From assembly GCA_030447785.1 (NCBI GenBank), contig JAUJOF010000012.1, forward strand, positions 1 through 55,057: a DNA stretch of 55,057 nt. The letters run 5' to 3'. This DNA is from Solirubrobacteraceae bacterium (GTDB taxonomy: Bacteria > Actinomycetota > Thermoleophilia > Solirubrobacterales > Solirubrobacteraceae). Under the pieces are notes generated by a model. It searched no databases. It saw only the letters and a program-made list of their open reading frames with translations, and was not told the origin of the DNA. Below are positions 17,761 to 26,995 of the stretch, piece after piece. Position numbers and translations under genes: made by a program. Position 1 is the first letter of the stretch, and every line of letters begins with the position of its first letter.

Positions 17761-19067
17761 CCCAGCAGCCTCCTGGTCACGTCGCGGAAGAACTCGGCGG
17801 CGAAGCCCACGTCGCGCGCGTCGATGCGCTCGTCGGCGGCGTGGATGAGCGGCGCGACCTCGTAGAGGGTCATGTGGCGGTGGGGGAAGAAGCCGTAGGC
17901 CACGCAGTCGGGAAAGGCGTCGCGGAAGGTGCGCGAGTCGGTGAAGCCCGGGAGGATCGTGGGCACGATCGTCGCCTCGGGGTCCTGGTCGCCGATCCAG
18001 TCGCGGATGGCGTCCATCAGCTGCGACTCCACGGGCGAGGCGTTGCCGACCACGCGCTCGAAGAACTCGAGGCGATAGCCCTCCTGGTCGGGTGGTCCCA
18101 GTACCTCGGTGATGCGCGGAAGCACCTCTTCCTCGTCCATTCCGGGCGGCACGCGGCAGTCGACCTCGATCTCGGCGCAGGCGGGCAGCACGTTGATCTT
18201 CTCCGATGCGCGGATCCGCGTGGGAGCCAGCGTGACGCCGAGCATGGGCTCGACCAGCATGGCCAGGATGGGGTCGCGCTCGCGCAGGGCCTCGAGGGCG
18301 GAGGCGCCGTCGCCGTCCGAGGGGAATCCGAGCTCCTCGAGCATGGCCCGGGGGCCGTCGGTGAGATCGAAGGTGGGCTGGCGCGCGCCCATGCGCTCCA
18401 GCAGCGGCGCCACCTTGAGCAGCGCGTTGTCGCCGATTCTGGGGATGGAGGCGTGACCGGCCACGCCGTCGGTGGTCAGGCGAAAGCGGAAGACGCCCTT
18501 CTCGGCCACGCACACGCCGTACACCCGCCCGCCGTCGAAGGGGATGACGCTGCCCGCGCCCTCGTTGAGCAGCAGATCGCAGCGCACGAGGTCGGGATGG
18601 TTGTCGCACAGCCACCGGGCGCCCTCGCCGCCGCCGGTCTCCTCGTCCACGACGACGACCACGAGCAGGTCGCCGCGCGCGGGCCGCCAGCCCTCGCGGG
18701 CCAGCGAGAGGGCCGCCGCGACCTCGGCCGCGGTCTGGGACTTCATGTCCAGCGCCCCCCGCCCCCACACGAAGCCCTCGTGCAGATCGCCCGACCACGG
18801 ATCACGCGACCAGTCCTGGGGGGTGGCGAGCACGGTGTCGACGTGGGAGAGCAGGCACAGCGTGGGGCCGTCGGCCTCCCCGCGCAGGCGCGCCACCAGG
18901 TTCGGGCGCTGCTCGGTGCGCCCCAGCAGCGCCACCTCGAAGCCGGCGTCCTCCAGCAGGGCGGCGAGGACCTCCTGGGCGCCGCGCTCGTCGCCGGGTG
19001 GATTGACCGTGTCGAACCGGATGAGCTGCTGGAGGAGCTCGGTGGCCTCCTGGGACAGGTCCGTCAT
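17757..19067 (-). CDS. M20-family metallopeptidase/deacylase
   Basis: 436 residues from the ATG at 19067. The di-zinc site residues are seen in SHVDTV (His75, Asp77), GALDMKS (Asp107), and DEETGG (Glu142 catalytic, Glu143 ligand). The dimerisation (lid) domain follows, containing GVAGHASIPRIGDN, and the C-terminal His ligand is within FFPHRHMTLYE. Acetylornithine deacetylase, succinyl-diaminopimelate desuccinylase and carboxypeptidases share this pattern, so the substrate is open. It is the first gene of the minus-strand run that continues through DUF1385, NAPRTase and the histidine kinase. Confidence 0.9.
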   Translation of the reverse strand: MTDLSQEATELLQQLIRFDTVNPPGDERGAQEVLAALLEDAGFEVALLGRTEQRPNLVARLRGEADGPTLCLLSHVDTVLATPQDWSRDPWSGDLHEGFVWGRGALDMKSQTAAEVAAALSLAREGWRPARGDLLVVVVVDEETGGGEGARWLCDNHPDLVRCDLLLNEGAGSVIPFDGGRVYGVCVAEKGVFRFRLTTDGVAGHASIPRIGDNALLKVAPLLERMGARQPTFDLTDGPRAMLEELGFPSDGDGASALEALRERDPILAMLVEPMLGVTLAPTRIRASEKINVLPACAEIEVDCRVPPGMDEEEVLPRITEVLGPPDQEGYRLEFFERVVGNASPVESQLMDAIRDWIGDQDPEATIVPTILPGFTDSRTFRDAFPDCVAYGFFPHRHMTLYEVAPLIHAADERIDARDVGFAAEFFRDVTRRLLG

Positions 19068-19127
19068 GCCGTGAACGGTACGTGAAGGCGGCGGTGGGTT
19101 CGCTGCAGGCCCGTATCGTTGCCGGCG

Positions 19128-20282
19128 ATGCGCGCGTCCCTCGGCACCGTGCTGCGGGAATGGGGGCGCATCGGCGTGGTCGGCTTCGGCGGCCCGCCCG
19201 CCCACGTGGCGCTCCTGCGCGAGCTCGTGGTGCGCCATAGGCGGTGGATGGATGCGCGCACCTTCGAGGACGCCAACGCGGCCTGCGGGCTGCTGCCCGG
19301 CCCGGCCTCCACGCAGCTGGCCATCTTCTGCGCGCGCCACGTGGCGGGAACGCGCGGCGCGCTGGTGGGAGGCCTGGCCTTCATCCTCCCCGGCCTGGCC
19401 GCCATCCTCGTGCTCGCCGCGGTCTCGCTGGCCCAGGCACCGCCGGCGTGGGTGCGCGGCGTGGGTGCCGGAGCGGGCGCCGCGGTCGTGGCGGTCGTCG
19501 CGCAGGCGGGGCTCGCGTTGGGTCGTGCCAGCCTGACCGACCGGCGGGGCGCACGCCTGGCCCGCGCGGGGGCCTACGTCGCGGCGGGCGCACTGGGCAC
19601 CGTGCTGGGAGCCCTGACCGTCGTGGTCGCGCTGCTGGGCGCGGGCATGGTGGAGCTGGGCGTGCGCCGTCGCGCACGCCGCTCCCCGACCGGCCGCCTC
19701 ACCGTCCAGGCCGGTCCGGTGGCGCTGCTGCTCGCCGTCACCGGCGCGGCGGCGCTTCCCGCGCTGGCCTGGACGGCCTTCAAGGTCGGGGCCCTCTCCT
19801 ACGGCGGGGGCCTGGTGATCATCCCGCTCATGCAGGCCGACGCGGTCGACGTGCACGCCTGGATGACCGAGGCCCAGTTCCTCAACGCGGTCGCCTTGGG
19901 CCAGCTCACGCCGGGGCCGGTCGTGCAGACCGTGGCCGTGGTGGGCTACGCGGCGGCGGGGCTGGGCGGCGCGTTGGTGGCCGCGCTGATCGCCTTCTCG
20001 CCCTCCTTCCTGGTCGTGCTGCTGGGCGGCGCGCGCTTCGAGGCGCTGCGCAACAACGCCGGCGCGCGGGCGTTCCTGGACGGCGCCGGCCCCGCCGCCG
20101 TGGGGGCCATCCTCGGCGCCGTGGTGCCACTGGCCGGCGCGATCGCCACGGCGTGGCAGGTCGCGCTGCTGGGCGCGGCCGCGCTCGTGCTGGCCAGCGG
20201 GCGCGCCGGCGTGGTGGCCGTGCTGGCCGGCGCCGGGGCGGTCGGCGCGCTGGCCGGGCTCACGGGCGCGCCGCTTCCCTGA
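19128..20282 (+). CDS. chrA: Chromate transporter family (two CHR domains)
   Basis: 384 residues with about ten TM segments in two homologous halves. The N-terminal half has the CHR signature GVVGFGGPPAHVALL and LLPGPASTQLA; the second has KVGALSYGGGLVIIPLM and LGQLTPGPVVQT. This is the long-chain ChrA layout, an inner-membrane exporter of chromate against sulfate or proton gradients; many homologues have unproven substrates. The ATG at 19128 is preferred over a TTG at 19119. It is divergent from the M20 gene and precedes rarA by 14 bp. Confidence 0.87.
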   Translation: MRASLGTVLREWGRIGVVGFGGPPAHVALLRELVVRHRRWMDARTFEDANAACGLLPGPASTQLAIFCARHVAGTRGALVGGLAFILPGLAAILVLAAVSLAQAPPAWVRGVGAGAGAAVVAVVAQAGLALGRASLTDRRGARLARAGAYVAAGALGTVLGALTVVVALLGAGMVELGVRRRARRSPTGRLTVQAGPVALLLAVTGAAALPALAWTAFKVGALSYGGGLVIIPLMQADAVDVHAWMTEAQFLNAVALGQLTPGPVVQTVAVVGYAAAGLGGALVAALIAFSPSFLVVLLGGARFEALRNNAGARAFLDGAGPAAVGAILGAVVPLAGAIATAWQVALLGAAALVLASGRAGVVAVLAGAGAVGALAGLTGAPLP

Positions 20283-20296
20283 CTACCGTGCGCGGC

Positions 20297-21633
20297 ATGG
20301 AGCGGCTGTTCGACGCGCCCGAGGACCAGCCCGCCGCGCGCGGGCGGGCCGGCGGAGGGCCGCCCGCGCCCCTGGCCGCGCGAATGCGCCCGGCGACGCT
20401 CGACGAGGTCGTTGGCCAGGAACATGTGCTGGGCACGCCCGAGGCGCCCACGCCGCTGCGCCGCGCGGTGGAGCAGGGCGGCCGCACTCCATGGTGCTCT
20501 ACGGCCCGCCCGGCAGCGGCAAGACCACGCTGGCGCGCCTGGTGGCCCACACGGCGAGCGCCGCCTTCGAGGAGCTCAGCGCGGTGGAGGCCGGCCGCGC
20601 CGAGGTGCGCGCGGTGATCGCCCGCGCCCGCGAGCGCCGGCAGGCGACGGGCACCGCGACGATCCTCTTCCTCGACGAGATCCACCGCTTCAACAAGGCC
20701 CAGCAGGACGCGCTGCTGCCCGCCGTCGAGGAGGGACTGATCACCCTGATCGGCGCGACCACCGAGAACCCCTACTTCGAGGTCAACGGCGCTCTGCTCT
20801 CGCGCGCGCAGGTCTACGAGCTGGCGCCGCTCGAAGCCGAGCACGTCGCCGCGCTGGTGCGCCGTGCGCTGGAGCGCGGCGAGTGCGCGAGTACCTCCGT
20901 GCCCGAGGAGGTCGTGGAGTTCCTGGCCACCCGCGCCGCGGGCGACGCGCGCACGGCGCTGGCCGCGCTGGAGCTGGCCTGCGCGGACGCCGGGGACGGC
21001 GCGGTCGACCTCGACCTGGCCGAGCAGGCCCTGCAGCGGAAGGCCCTGCGCTACGACAAGGGCGGTGACCAGCACTACGACCTCATCTCCGCATGGATCA
21101 AGGCCACGCGCGCCTCCGATCCCGACGCCTCCCTCTACTACCTGGCGGTGATGCTCGAGGGCGGCGAGGACGCGCGCTTCATCGCCCGGCGCATGGTCAT
21201 CCTGGCCTCCGAGGACGTCGGCAACGCCGATCCCCACGCCCTGGGGCTCGCGGTGGCCGCCGCCCACGCGGTGGAGCATGTCGGCATGCCCGAGGCCCAG
21301 CACGCGCTGGCCCAGGCCGCCGTGTACCTCTCTCTGGCGCCGAAGTCCAACGCCGCCTACCGGGCCCTCGCCGCGGCGCGCGCCCACGTGCGCGAGCACG
21401 GGGCCGCGCCACCGCCCACCCCGCTGCGCTCCGCCGCCTACCCCGGCGCCGCGCAGCTGGGCCGGGGCGCGGGCTACGACTACCCCCACGACCATCCCGG
21501 CCACGTCGCCGCGCAGGAGGTCATGCCCGCCAGCCTGGAGGGGGTGCGCTTCTACGAGCCCGACGAGCAGGAGGCCCCGCTGCGCGAACGGCTCGAGGAG
21601 ATCCGCCGCCGGCGGCACGGCGAAGCTGGGTAG
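20297..21633 (+). pseudogene. rarA: Replication-associated recombination ATPase RarA, frameshifted
   Basis: The ATG at 20297 opens MERLFDAPEDQ and MRPATLDEVVGQEHVLG, the usual N-terminus of RarA/MgsA. At 20490 the frame breaks: one base is missing within ACTCC|ATGG. In the next frame the protein continues as [17 protein letters not shown] (Walker A), [17 protein letters not shown] (Walker B), [10 protein letters not shown], and the C-terminal SEDVGNADPHAL. Joined, it is about 445 residues, the family length. RarA acts at stalled replication forks with SSB. The break is probably a dropped C; rarA is normally intact in bacteria. Confidence 0.9.
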
Positions 21634-21906
21634 GAGGTCGGTCCCCTAGAAGGGGGCACCCACCGGGCATTTCACCGCGCGGGACTACGGGACACCTCCG
21701 AGCCGCTGCGCTCTGGCGTCCCTGTAGCCGGCGCCGGTGTCTGGTTGGCGTTCGTCCTACGGCACGGCTCACGGCCGGTGCCGGCTCCGCAGCTTTGCCA
21801 CTTGACCTGCGCGACCCCTGCTAGCACACGCGCCACTACATCGGCTGAGCGCGCGACGTCGACACGCGCCTCGCCGACCATCGCGAGCCGCGGCTCGGAG
21901 ATCACG

Positions 21907-23975
21907 CTACTTGGAGATCGTCTCGGTGATCCTGTCGAGGACCGGCTGCCAGGTTGCCCGATGATCGTCGAGCGTCGGCAGCCCAGGTCGGCCCTTACCG
22001 TCGAAGCGGGCGTTCGCCCAGGGCTCGTTGAGGAAGATCATCGACGAACTGATCGTCAGGACGCCCATCGACGCGAGCTCTGAGAGGACCCTCCCCAAGT
22101 CGTCGCCTTTGATGCCCTGCCGGCCCTCGAGCTTCTTGTCGAAGACAGCCCACTCCTTGCGCCCGTGCCGCCTGACGAGGTTCATCAGCATGTTGAGGAA
22201 GCGCTCCGCGCGCTCGTCCGCTGCGGCGTCCTCCATCGCGATCTCGTGACGGTACGTGACCCAGGGATAGACGAGGCGTGTCTCGGCCGGGACATGAAGT
22301 TCAAACACGTCGAGGCCCGGGCTGCCGGTGAGCGCGGCGTCGCTGAGGAAACGGCCCGACACGGTGAGCACAACGGACGCCTCGTCCACTGTCGAGCCAT
22401 GCTGAATCGCGGCGCGCCGCAGGATCTGCACCGCCTCGCCGGCGAGGTGCAGATCCCGACAGCTGATGTAGCAGTCGGGCCCGAGCGCGAGCGATGACCC
22501 GCCCGGCTGCACGTCGACGCGTGCCGGGAACTCGACGGACAGGTAGGAGCTCGGGCCGAGGAGACGCAGCTGGTCAGGCTCGTCGAGCACGAGCTCGAAC
22601 CCAAGGCGCTGCTGAACGACGCCCTCGGCGAGCAGCACGAGTTCGCCCTCGGCTTGCTCGAGCGCCTGACCTTCGGGCGCTTCGCCGCCGGCGATGAAGA
22701 CGACGGCCTCCACCTCCTGCTGCTCGGCTGCCAGCAAAGACGCGTGGAGGGCTGCGAACTGCCACTCGTCGATGAGGTCGGCGCCTCCCCGGTGCGCGAC
22801 GAACTCGTAGAGGAGCCCCGTCTCGGCGCCGACTGGCCGAAGCGCCTCGCGCAGCGAGGGCTCGCCGAAACGGAGCGCCGCGACGTATGCGGAGAAGACC
22901 GGACTGGCCCAACGCGTCTCAGAGCGGAACGGGTGATCGCGCAGGAATGGCTCGACTCGCTTGGCGTACTCCGCGCGTGCCTCACGCGGGCACCACTCGA
23001 GGTCCGGCGGATCGCCGCCGAGCAGGTCGGCCGAGAGCCAGCGGAGCTGCTCATCCGCGCCGTATGCGTGCCCCGGATCGAGCTCGAGCTGCCGGGCGAG
23101 CGGCTCGATCTTGCCCTGCTCACGATCGAGGAGGCTCACGAGGACGCGCTCGAGAACGGCGATTCTCGCCGGGTCTTGCACTTCGGCGGAGAAAGTGTTC
23201 TCGACCGTGATCAGGTTGCGCTCGGAGAGAAGCACGACAACGGCGTCAAGCACGGGTGCGTAGCCGACGAACGCGTCCGCGAGCGGGCCAGGAACCGTCC
23301 CAGCGAGGGCCGCAAGCACGGCGTCGCGGGCTCGAACGTAGACCTCGTTGGCGGTGTTGAACCCGCGCTTGCCGACGCGCGCGTCGACGTACGCCTGTCG
23401 TTGCTCGGCGTCGAAGTGGGAGATCTCGTACCACTCGGTGTCGATGCCAGCGTCCGCGAGATCAAGCCAAACATCGTCCAGGATGCGTTCGCGCCCGAAG
23501 AGCACGAATCGGTGCCCGTCCGCTGCGACCTCCGCCAGGGAGCGCATGTACTCGGCCCACGACGCGCCGGACACTCGCAGCCGCGCCTCGTCGAGAGAGT
23601 CGATGATCACGAACGCTCCGTCGGTAGAGCGGAAGCGGCCGACGGGATCGTCGGGCCCGAGGTACGGCTCAGCCGCGATGCAAGCGCGTCGGCGCTGACG
23701 GTGAGGTCTGCATCGAGGCGCCATAGCGGCGCGCCGGTGACGGACGAGAGCTCGCGAGCAAGCGTCGACTTGCCCGTCGCGCCCCGAGCCGAGATCAGCG
23801 TGATGTGCGGCTTCGAGGCCTCCTCCACCACCCTCAACGTCGGGGCGACGAACGTCTCTCCCGGCGAGGCGACGGCGAAGGCCTCCTGATTGGTCCCCGG
23901 CAGGCGGCCGGCTGGCAGCCGGCCAACAAGATCCTCAAACGTGAGCGTTGATGACGTTGCTGCCGCAGATTCCAT
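21907..23975 (-). pseudogene. STAND/NACHT-like NTPase, frameshifted
   Basis: Two frames give a protein of about 690 residues. From the ATG at 23975 the first has P-loop GATGKST (residues 65-71) and GAPLWRLDADLTVSADALASRL. One base then appears missing near 23670, after which EPYLGPDDPVGRF and the Walker B FVIIDSLDEARLRV continue in the other frame. The hhhhDSLDE pattern is typical of NACHT/STAND ATPases, many of which sense phage or stress and trigger effectors. The rest (about 450 residues) has no domain I recognise; residues near the end look like a winged-helix segment. Composition is less G+C-rich than the neighbours. It is divergent from the nuclease gene at 24387. Confidence 0.7.
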
Positions 23976-24386
23976 CGGCGGAACACTACGGGAGGTGCGT
24001 CGCTCATCCCTCGTCTTAGCCTGACTTGCGGGGTCACGTCACGGTCCCGGATGCGGATCCCCTTGCGGGTCGCGTGCGCGCGGCGAGCAGCGTCCTGAAA
24101 CCACCCAGAAACAGGACCATATGACGGGGGTCAGGGCCCTGGCCGACGCCGTTTCAGCGATTCAGGACTCTACGCGGCGTTCGGCCGAGCGGGTCGGCGG
24201 CTTGCTGGGGGGCGGTCATCGGCCCGTAGTCCTGGGCGTCGGGGCCCGGCCGGCCGGTCTCAAGCGCCGCTGTCTCATTTGTTTGGTCAGCGCGCCGAGC
24301 ATGCTCTCGGCAACGTGCAAACCCGCTTCGGCCAGCGCGCCATCTAACTGTGCCTCGCCGCCGGGACCGTACCTACCCTGTAGGAC
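23976..24386. other. Divergent intergenic region of the NTPase/nuclease pair
   Basis: 411 bp between two divergent starts, long enough to carry both promoters and an operator. Short frames occur (for example plus 24121 onward), but their amino-acid make-up is not convincing. The minus strand around 24240-24360 reads a helical-looking segment including ALAEAGLHVAESMLGAL, possibly a remnant of a lost gene. I found no CRISPR, tRNA or clear terminator here. Confidence 0.35.
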
Positions 24387-26252
24387 ATGCTGCGAGGTCG
24401 CGCATCTTCGAAGCCTGTGGCTGCTCCGAGTAGCACCGCTGCACCTCGACCCGTCTCGCCCGCGCCCACGTACCCGAGGCCCAAGATCCTGACCATCGAC
24501 GTCCCCGAAGTCGCAGACCAGCTCGTCGGCGCCGGCTACACCGCCGTGAAGGGCACGTTCGGGACGCCGCTGATTGTCGAGCGTGAAGCGGGCTACCGCT
24601 CCCCAAAGCTCCCCATGGACTTGCCAAACCACACCGAGCAGGAGATCGTCGTCATCGACCTCGCGGGACCGGATGAGCGACAGGCTGAGGAGAGCGACTT
24701 CGACGTCCCGGCCCGCGGGATCAAGGTGCTGTGGGCGCCGACAGAATTCGGGCGTGTCGATCCCCGACTCCCGGGCATGCGGATGCTGCAGCCGAAGTTC
24801 GACCGTATCTATGAGCACGGCGGCGTCTTCATCGTGTTCGCGGACGCGCTGGTGCAGACTCGCTACCTCCTCACGGCGCGCGACTACGTGGGTCTCGACA
24901 CCTACGACAGCAAGGACATGAGCGCGGACAACTGGGACCTGATCCAGGTGCTCGACGGGTTGCAGGTGGGTTCAGATCACGGCAAGCAGGTTGAGCTTGC
25001 CGACAACGGCTATGCCGAGAAGCTCGGTCTCGCGTCGTACCTGCGCACGGCGACGTTCTCGTGCGTCGTCAAGCCGTCGTCGTGGTTGACCAGCCGCTGG
25101 GCGACGCTGGCCACGAGCAAGTACGGCGAGCCGGTCAGCGGGATCATCGCGCCCGAGCGTGAGCGCGGCGAGGGCTGGGTCTTCGTTCTGCCGCGCGTCG
25201 AGCGCCGGGCCGACATTGTGCAGGAACTCGTCGAGCACCTCCTGCCGAACCTCGCGCCGCGCCTGTTCCCGCACGTCGAGCGTGAGAGCTGGACACGCCG
25301 GCGCGAGTACGAACTGCCTCAGATCACCGCGCTCAAGGACGAGATCACTGCGATCGAGGAGGCCACGCGCGTGCGGGTGCGCGAGCTGGAAGAGCGCATC
25401 GAGCGCGAGCGCGAGAGCTGGGCCTATCTGCATGAGCTTCTGACGACCACCGGCGGCGCTCTCGTGACCGCGGTGATAACCGCACTCAAGACACTCGGCT
25501 TCGAGGACGTTCGCGATGTCGACGCCGAGCGCGAGGCCGCGGGGGACACGCGCCCCAAGCGGGAGGACGTGCACATCATGGACGCCGAGGTGCCGGTCCT
25601 CGTCGAAGTGAAGAGCAGCGGTGGGCTGCCGAAGGAGGGGGACGCGCTGCAGGTCGCCAAGTACCTCGCCCCGCGCATGCACGAGTGGGGGCGCACCGAC
25701 CTCAAGGGCCTCTCGATCGTCAACCACCAGCGCGCCCTGCCCGCACTCGATCGCCAAGATGAGCATGTCTTCCAGAACGACGTGCTGACCAACGCGCAGC
25801 AGAAGCCGGGCTTCGGGCTGCTGACCACCTGGGACTTGCATCGGCTTGTCCGCAGCTTCCTCGCGCTGGGGTGGCGGCACGAGAACGTCGCCGCGCTGTT
25901 CACGACCGCCGGCCGGGTGCGGCCGGTGCCTAGCCATTACGAGTACATCGGGCACCTCGACGGCTTCTGGGAGCAGGCTCGGGCGGTCGGGGTACGCGTG
26001 GAGCACGGCACCCTCAGCGTGGGCGACCGGCTTGCGTACGAGTTGCCGGTCCAGTTCGTCGAGGAGGCGGTCGAGTCGCTCCAGCTCAACAGCGAGCAGG
26101 TGCAGACAGTACCTCAGGGTGCCCACGTCGGGTTGCGCACCTCCCTGTCCAAGGAGCAGGCCCGCAAGGGTGTTCGGATCTACCGCGTGCAGCCGTCGCG
26201 GCTCGCTTTGAGCGGCGGCGCCGGCCCGACCGCCGACGCTGCAGACGCCTAG
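24387..26252 (+). CDS. Coiled-coil PD-(D/E)XK nuclease with EF-Tu-like barrel
   Basis: 621 residues. 1-300: unassigned, with alternating strands and helices such as EQEIVVIDLAG and GGVFIVFADAL. About 308-345: a charged coiled coil. 346-480: LLTTTGGALVTAVITALKTL and GFEDVRDVD, then Asp394 and EVKSSGG (Glu407, Lys409), the core of a PD-(D/E)XK nuclease as in Mrr-like proteins. About 515-601: a β-barrel with GTLSVGDRLA, VESLQLNSEQV and GVRIYRV, which resembles the second domain of EF-Tu and the small EF-Tu-like barrels of U32 peptidase relatives. Nuclease activity is likely, the barrel's partner unknown. Start ATG 24387. Defence role inferred from the neighbour NTPase. Confidence 0.75.
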   Translation: MLRGRASSKPVAAPSSTAAPRPVSPAPTYPRPKILTIDVPEVADQLVGAGYTAVKGTFGTPLIVEREAGYRSPKLPMDLPNHTEQEIVVIDLAGPDERQAEESDFDVPARGIKVLWAPTEFGRVDPRLPGMRMLQPKFDRIYEHGGVFIVFADALVQTRYLLTARDYVGLDTYDSKDMSADNWDLIQVLDGLQVGSDHGKQVELADNGYAEKLGLASYLRTATFSCVVKPSSWLTSRWATLATSKYGEPVSGIIAPERERGEGWVFVLPRVERRADIVQELVEHLLPNLAPRLFPHVERESWTRRREYELPQITALKDEITAIEEATRVRVRELEERIERERESWAYLHELLTTTGGALVTAVITALKTLGFEDVRDVDAEREAAGDTRPKREDVHIMDAEVPVLVEVKSSGGLPKEGDALQVAKYLAPRMHEWGRTDLKGLSIVNHQRALPALDRQDEHVFQNDVLTNAQQKPGFGLLTTWDLHRLVRSFLALGWRHENVAALFTTAGRVRPVPSHYEYIGHLDGFWEQARAVGVRVEHGTLSVGDRLAYELPVQFVEEAVESLQLNSEQVQTVPQGAHVGLRTSLSKEQARKGVRIYRVQPSRLALSGGAGPTADAADA

Positions 26253-26995
26253 ACGACGCCGAGCGGACCGAAGGGGAACTCGCGTCTTAAGCGCTCGCTC
26301 ACCGGGCGCGGGCGGCGCGGCCGTGCGGGCAGAACTAGCCGGTCTTGTGCCAACGCTTGAGGCGGCGCTCGAGGTGGCGCGAGCCCGGGAAGGTGGCGGC
26401 GACTTGGACGTCGACGTCGGCGAGCACGGCGCGCGCACGAGCGGTGAGCCGGCGCCGGCGAGATGCTCGCCCAGGTGCGTTTCGACGTCTAGGGCTCAGC
26501 GATGTAGTGGCGGCCGTGGCGGTAGGGACCCCGACCCGTTGATGTCACTGGCCTCCAAGGCCCAGACCGCCTACGGCGTGCCCCCCGTGCCGACGCCGAG
26601 GCGCGACACGAGCTTCGCCTGCGCGACCATGTTAGCCTCCGTGCGGGGAGCGGGCGGAGCATCGACGGCCACGGGGGCCGACCGCCCCGGCGCGGCCGAC
26701 GCGGGCAGGCCAGAGCGACTGCCGAAACGGCCGGTGAGCACGGCGACAGCTAGGCCCGGCGCGCTTGGGCACAACTCAGCGGCCATCTGAGCACCTCTCT
26801 CTTCAGCGGTCCGGCGGCGACACCGGCGCCGCCGCCTATGTCCACAACGCGCGGCGCACGGAAAGGTGGCGACCGGACGGCGGCGCGTAGAGGGTGTGGC
26901 GAATCGAGCCCCGGGGATGAGGCGGGCTGGGCGGCGAGCGGGGGGCGCCCTCGCGCGGCGGGAGCCCAGCGGGGCACCTGGCAGAATCGCCGCCG
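26253..26995. other. Gene-free or decayed stretch bounding the island
   Basis: 743 bp without a convincing gene. Several short frames exist on both strands, for example plus 26323-26790 and minus 26571-26786, but they are low-complexity in Arg, Ala and Pro. On the minus strand a segment near 26410-26340 reads plausibly as the end of a protein (SRHLERRLKRWHKTG and a stop), which may be a gene remnant. No repeats, tRNA or IS ends were recognised. Confidence 0.4.

Noticed and set aside
24121..24492. A 123-residue plus-strand frame in the NTPase/nuclease gap
   Set aside because: It runs into the nuclease start in another frame and lacks coding-like composition.
26323..26790. A 155-residue plus-strand frame in the decayed stretch
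   Set aside because: Low complexity in Ala, Arg, Gly and Pro, no start signal or motif.
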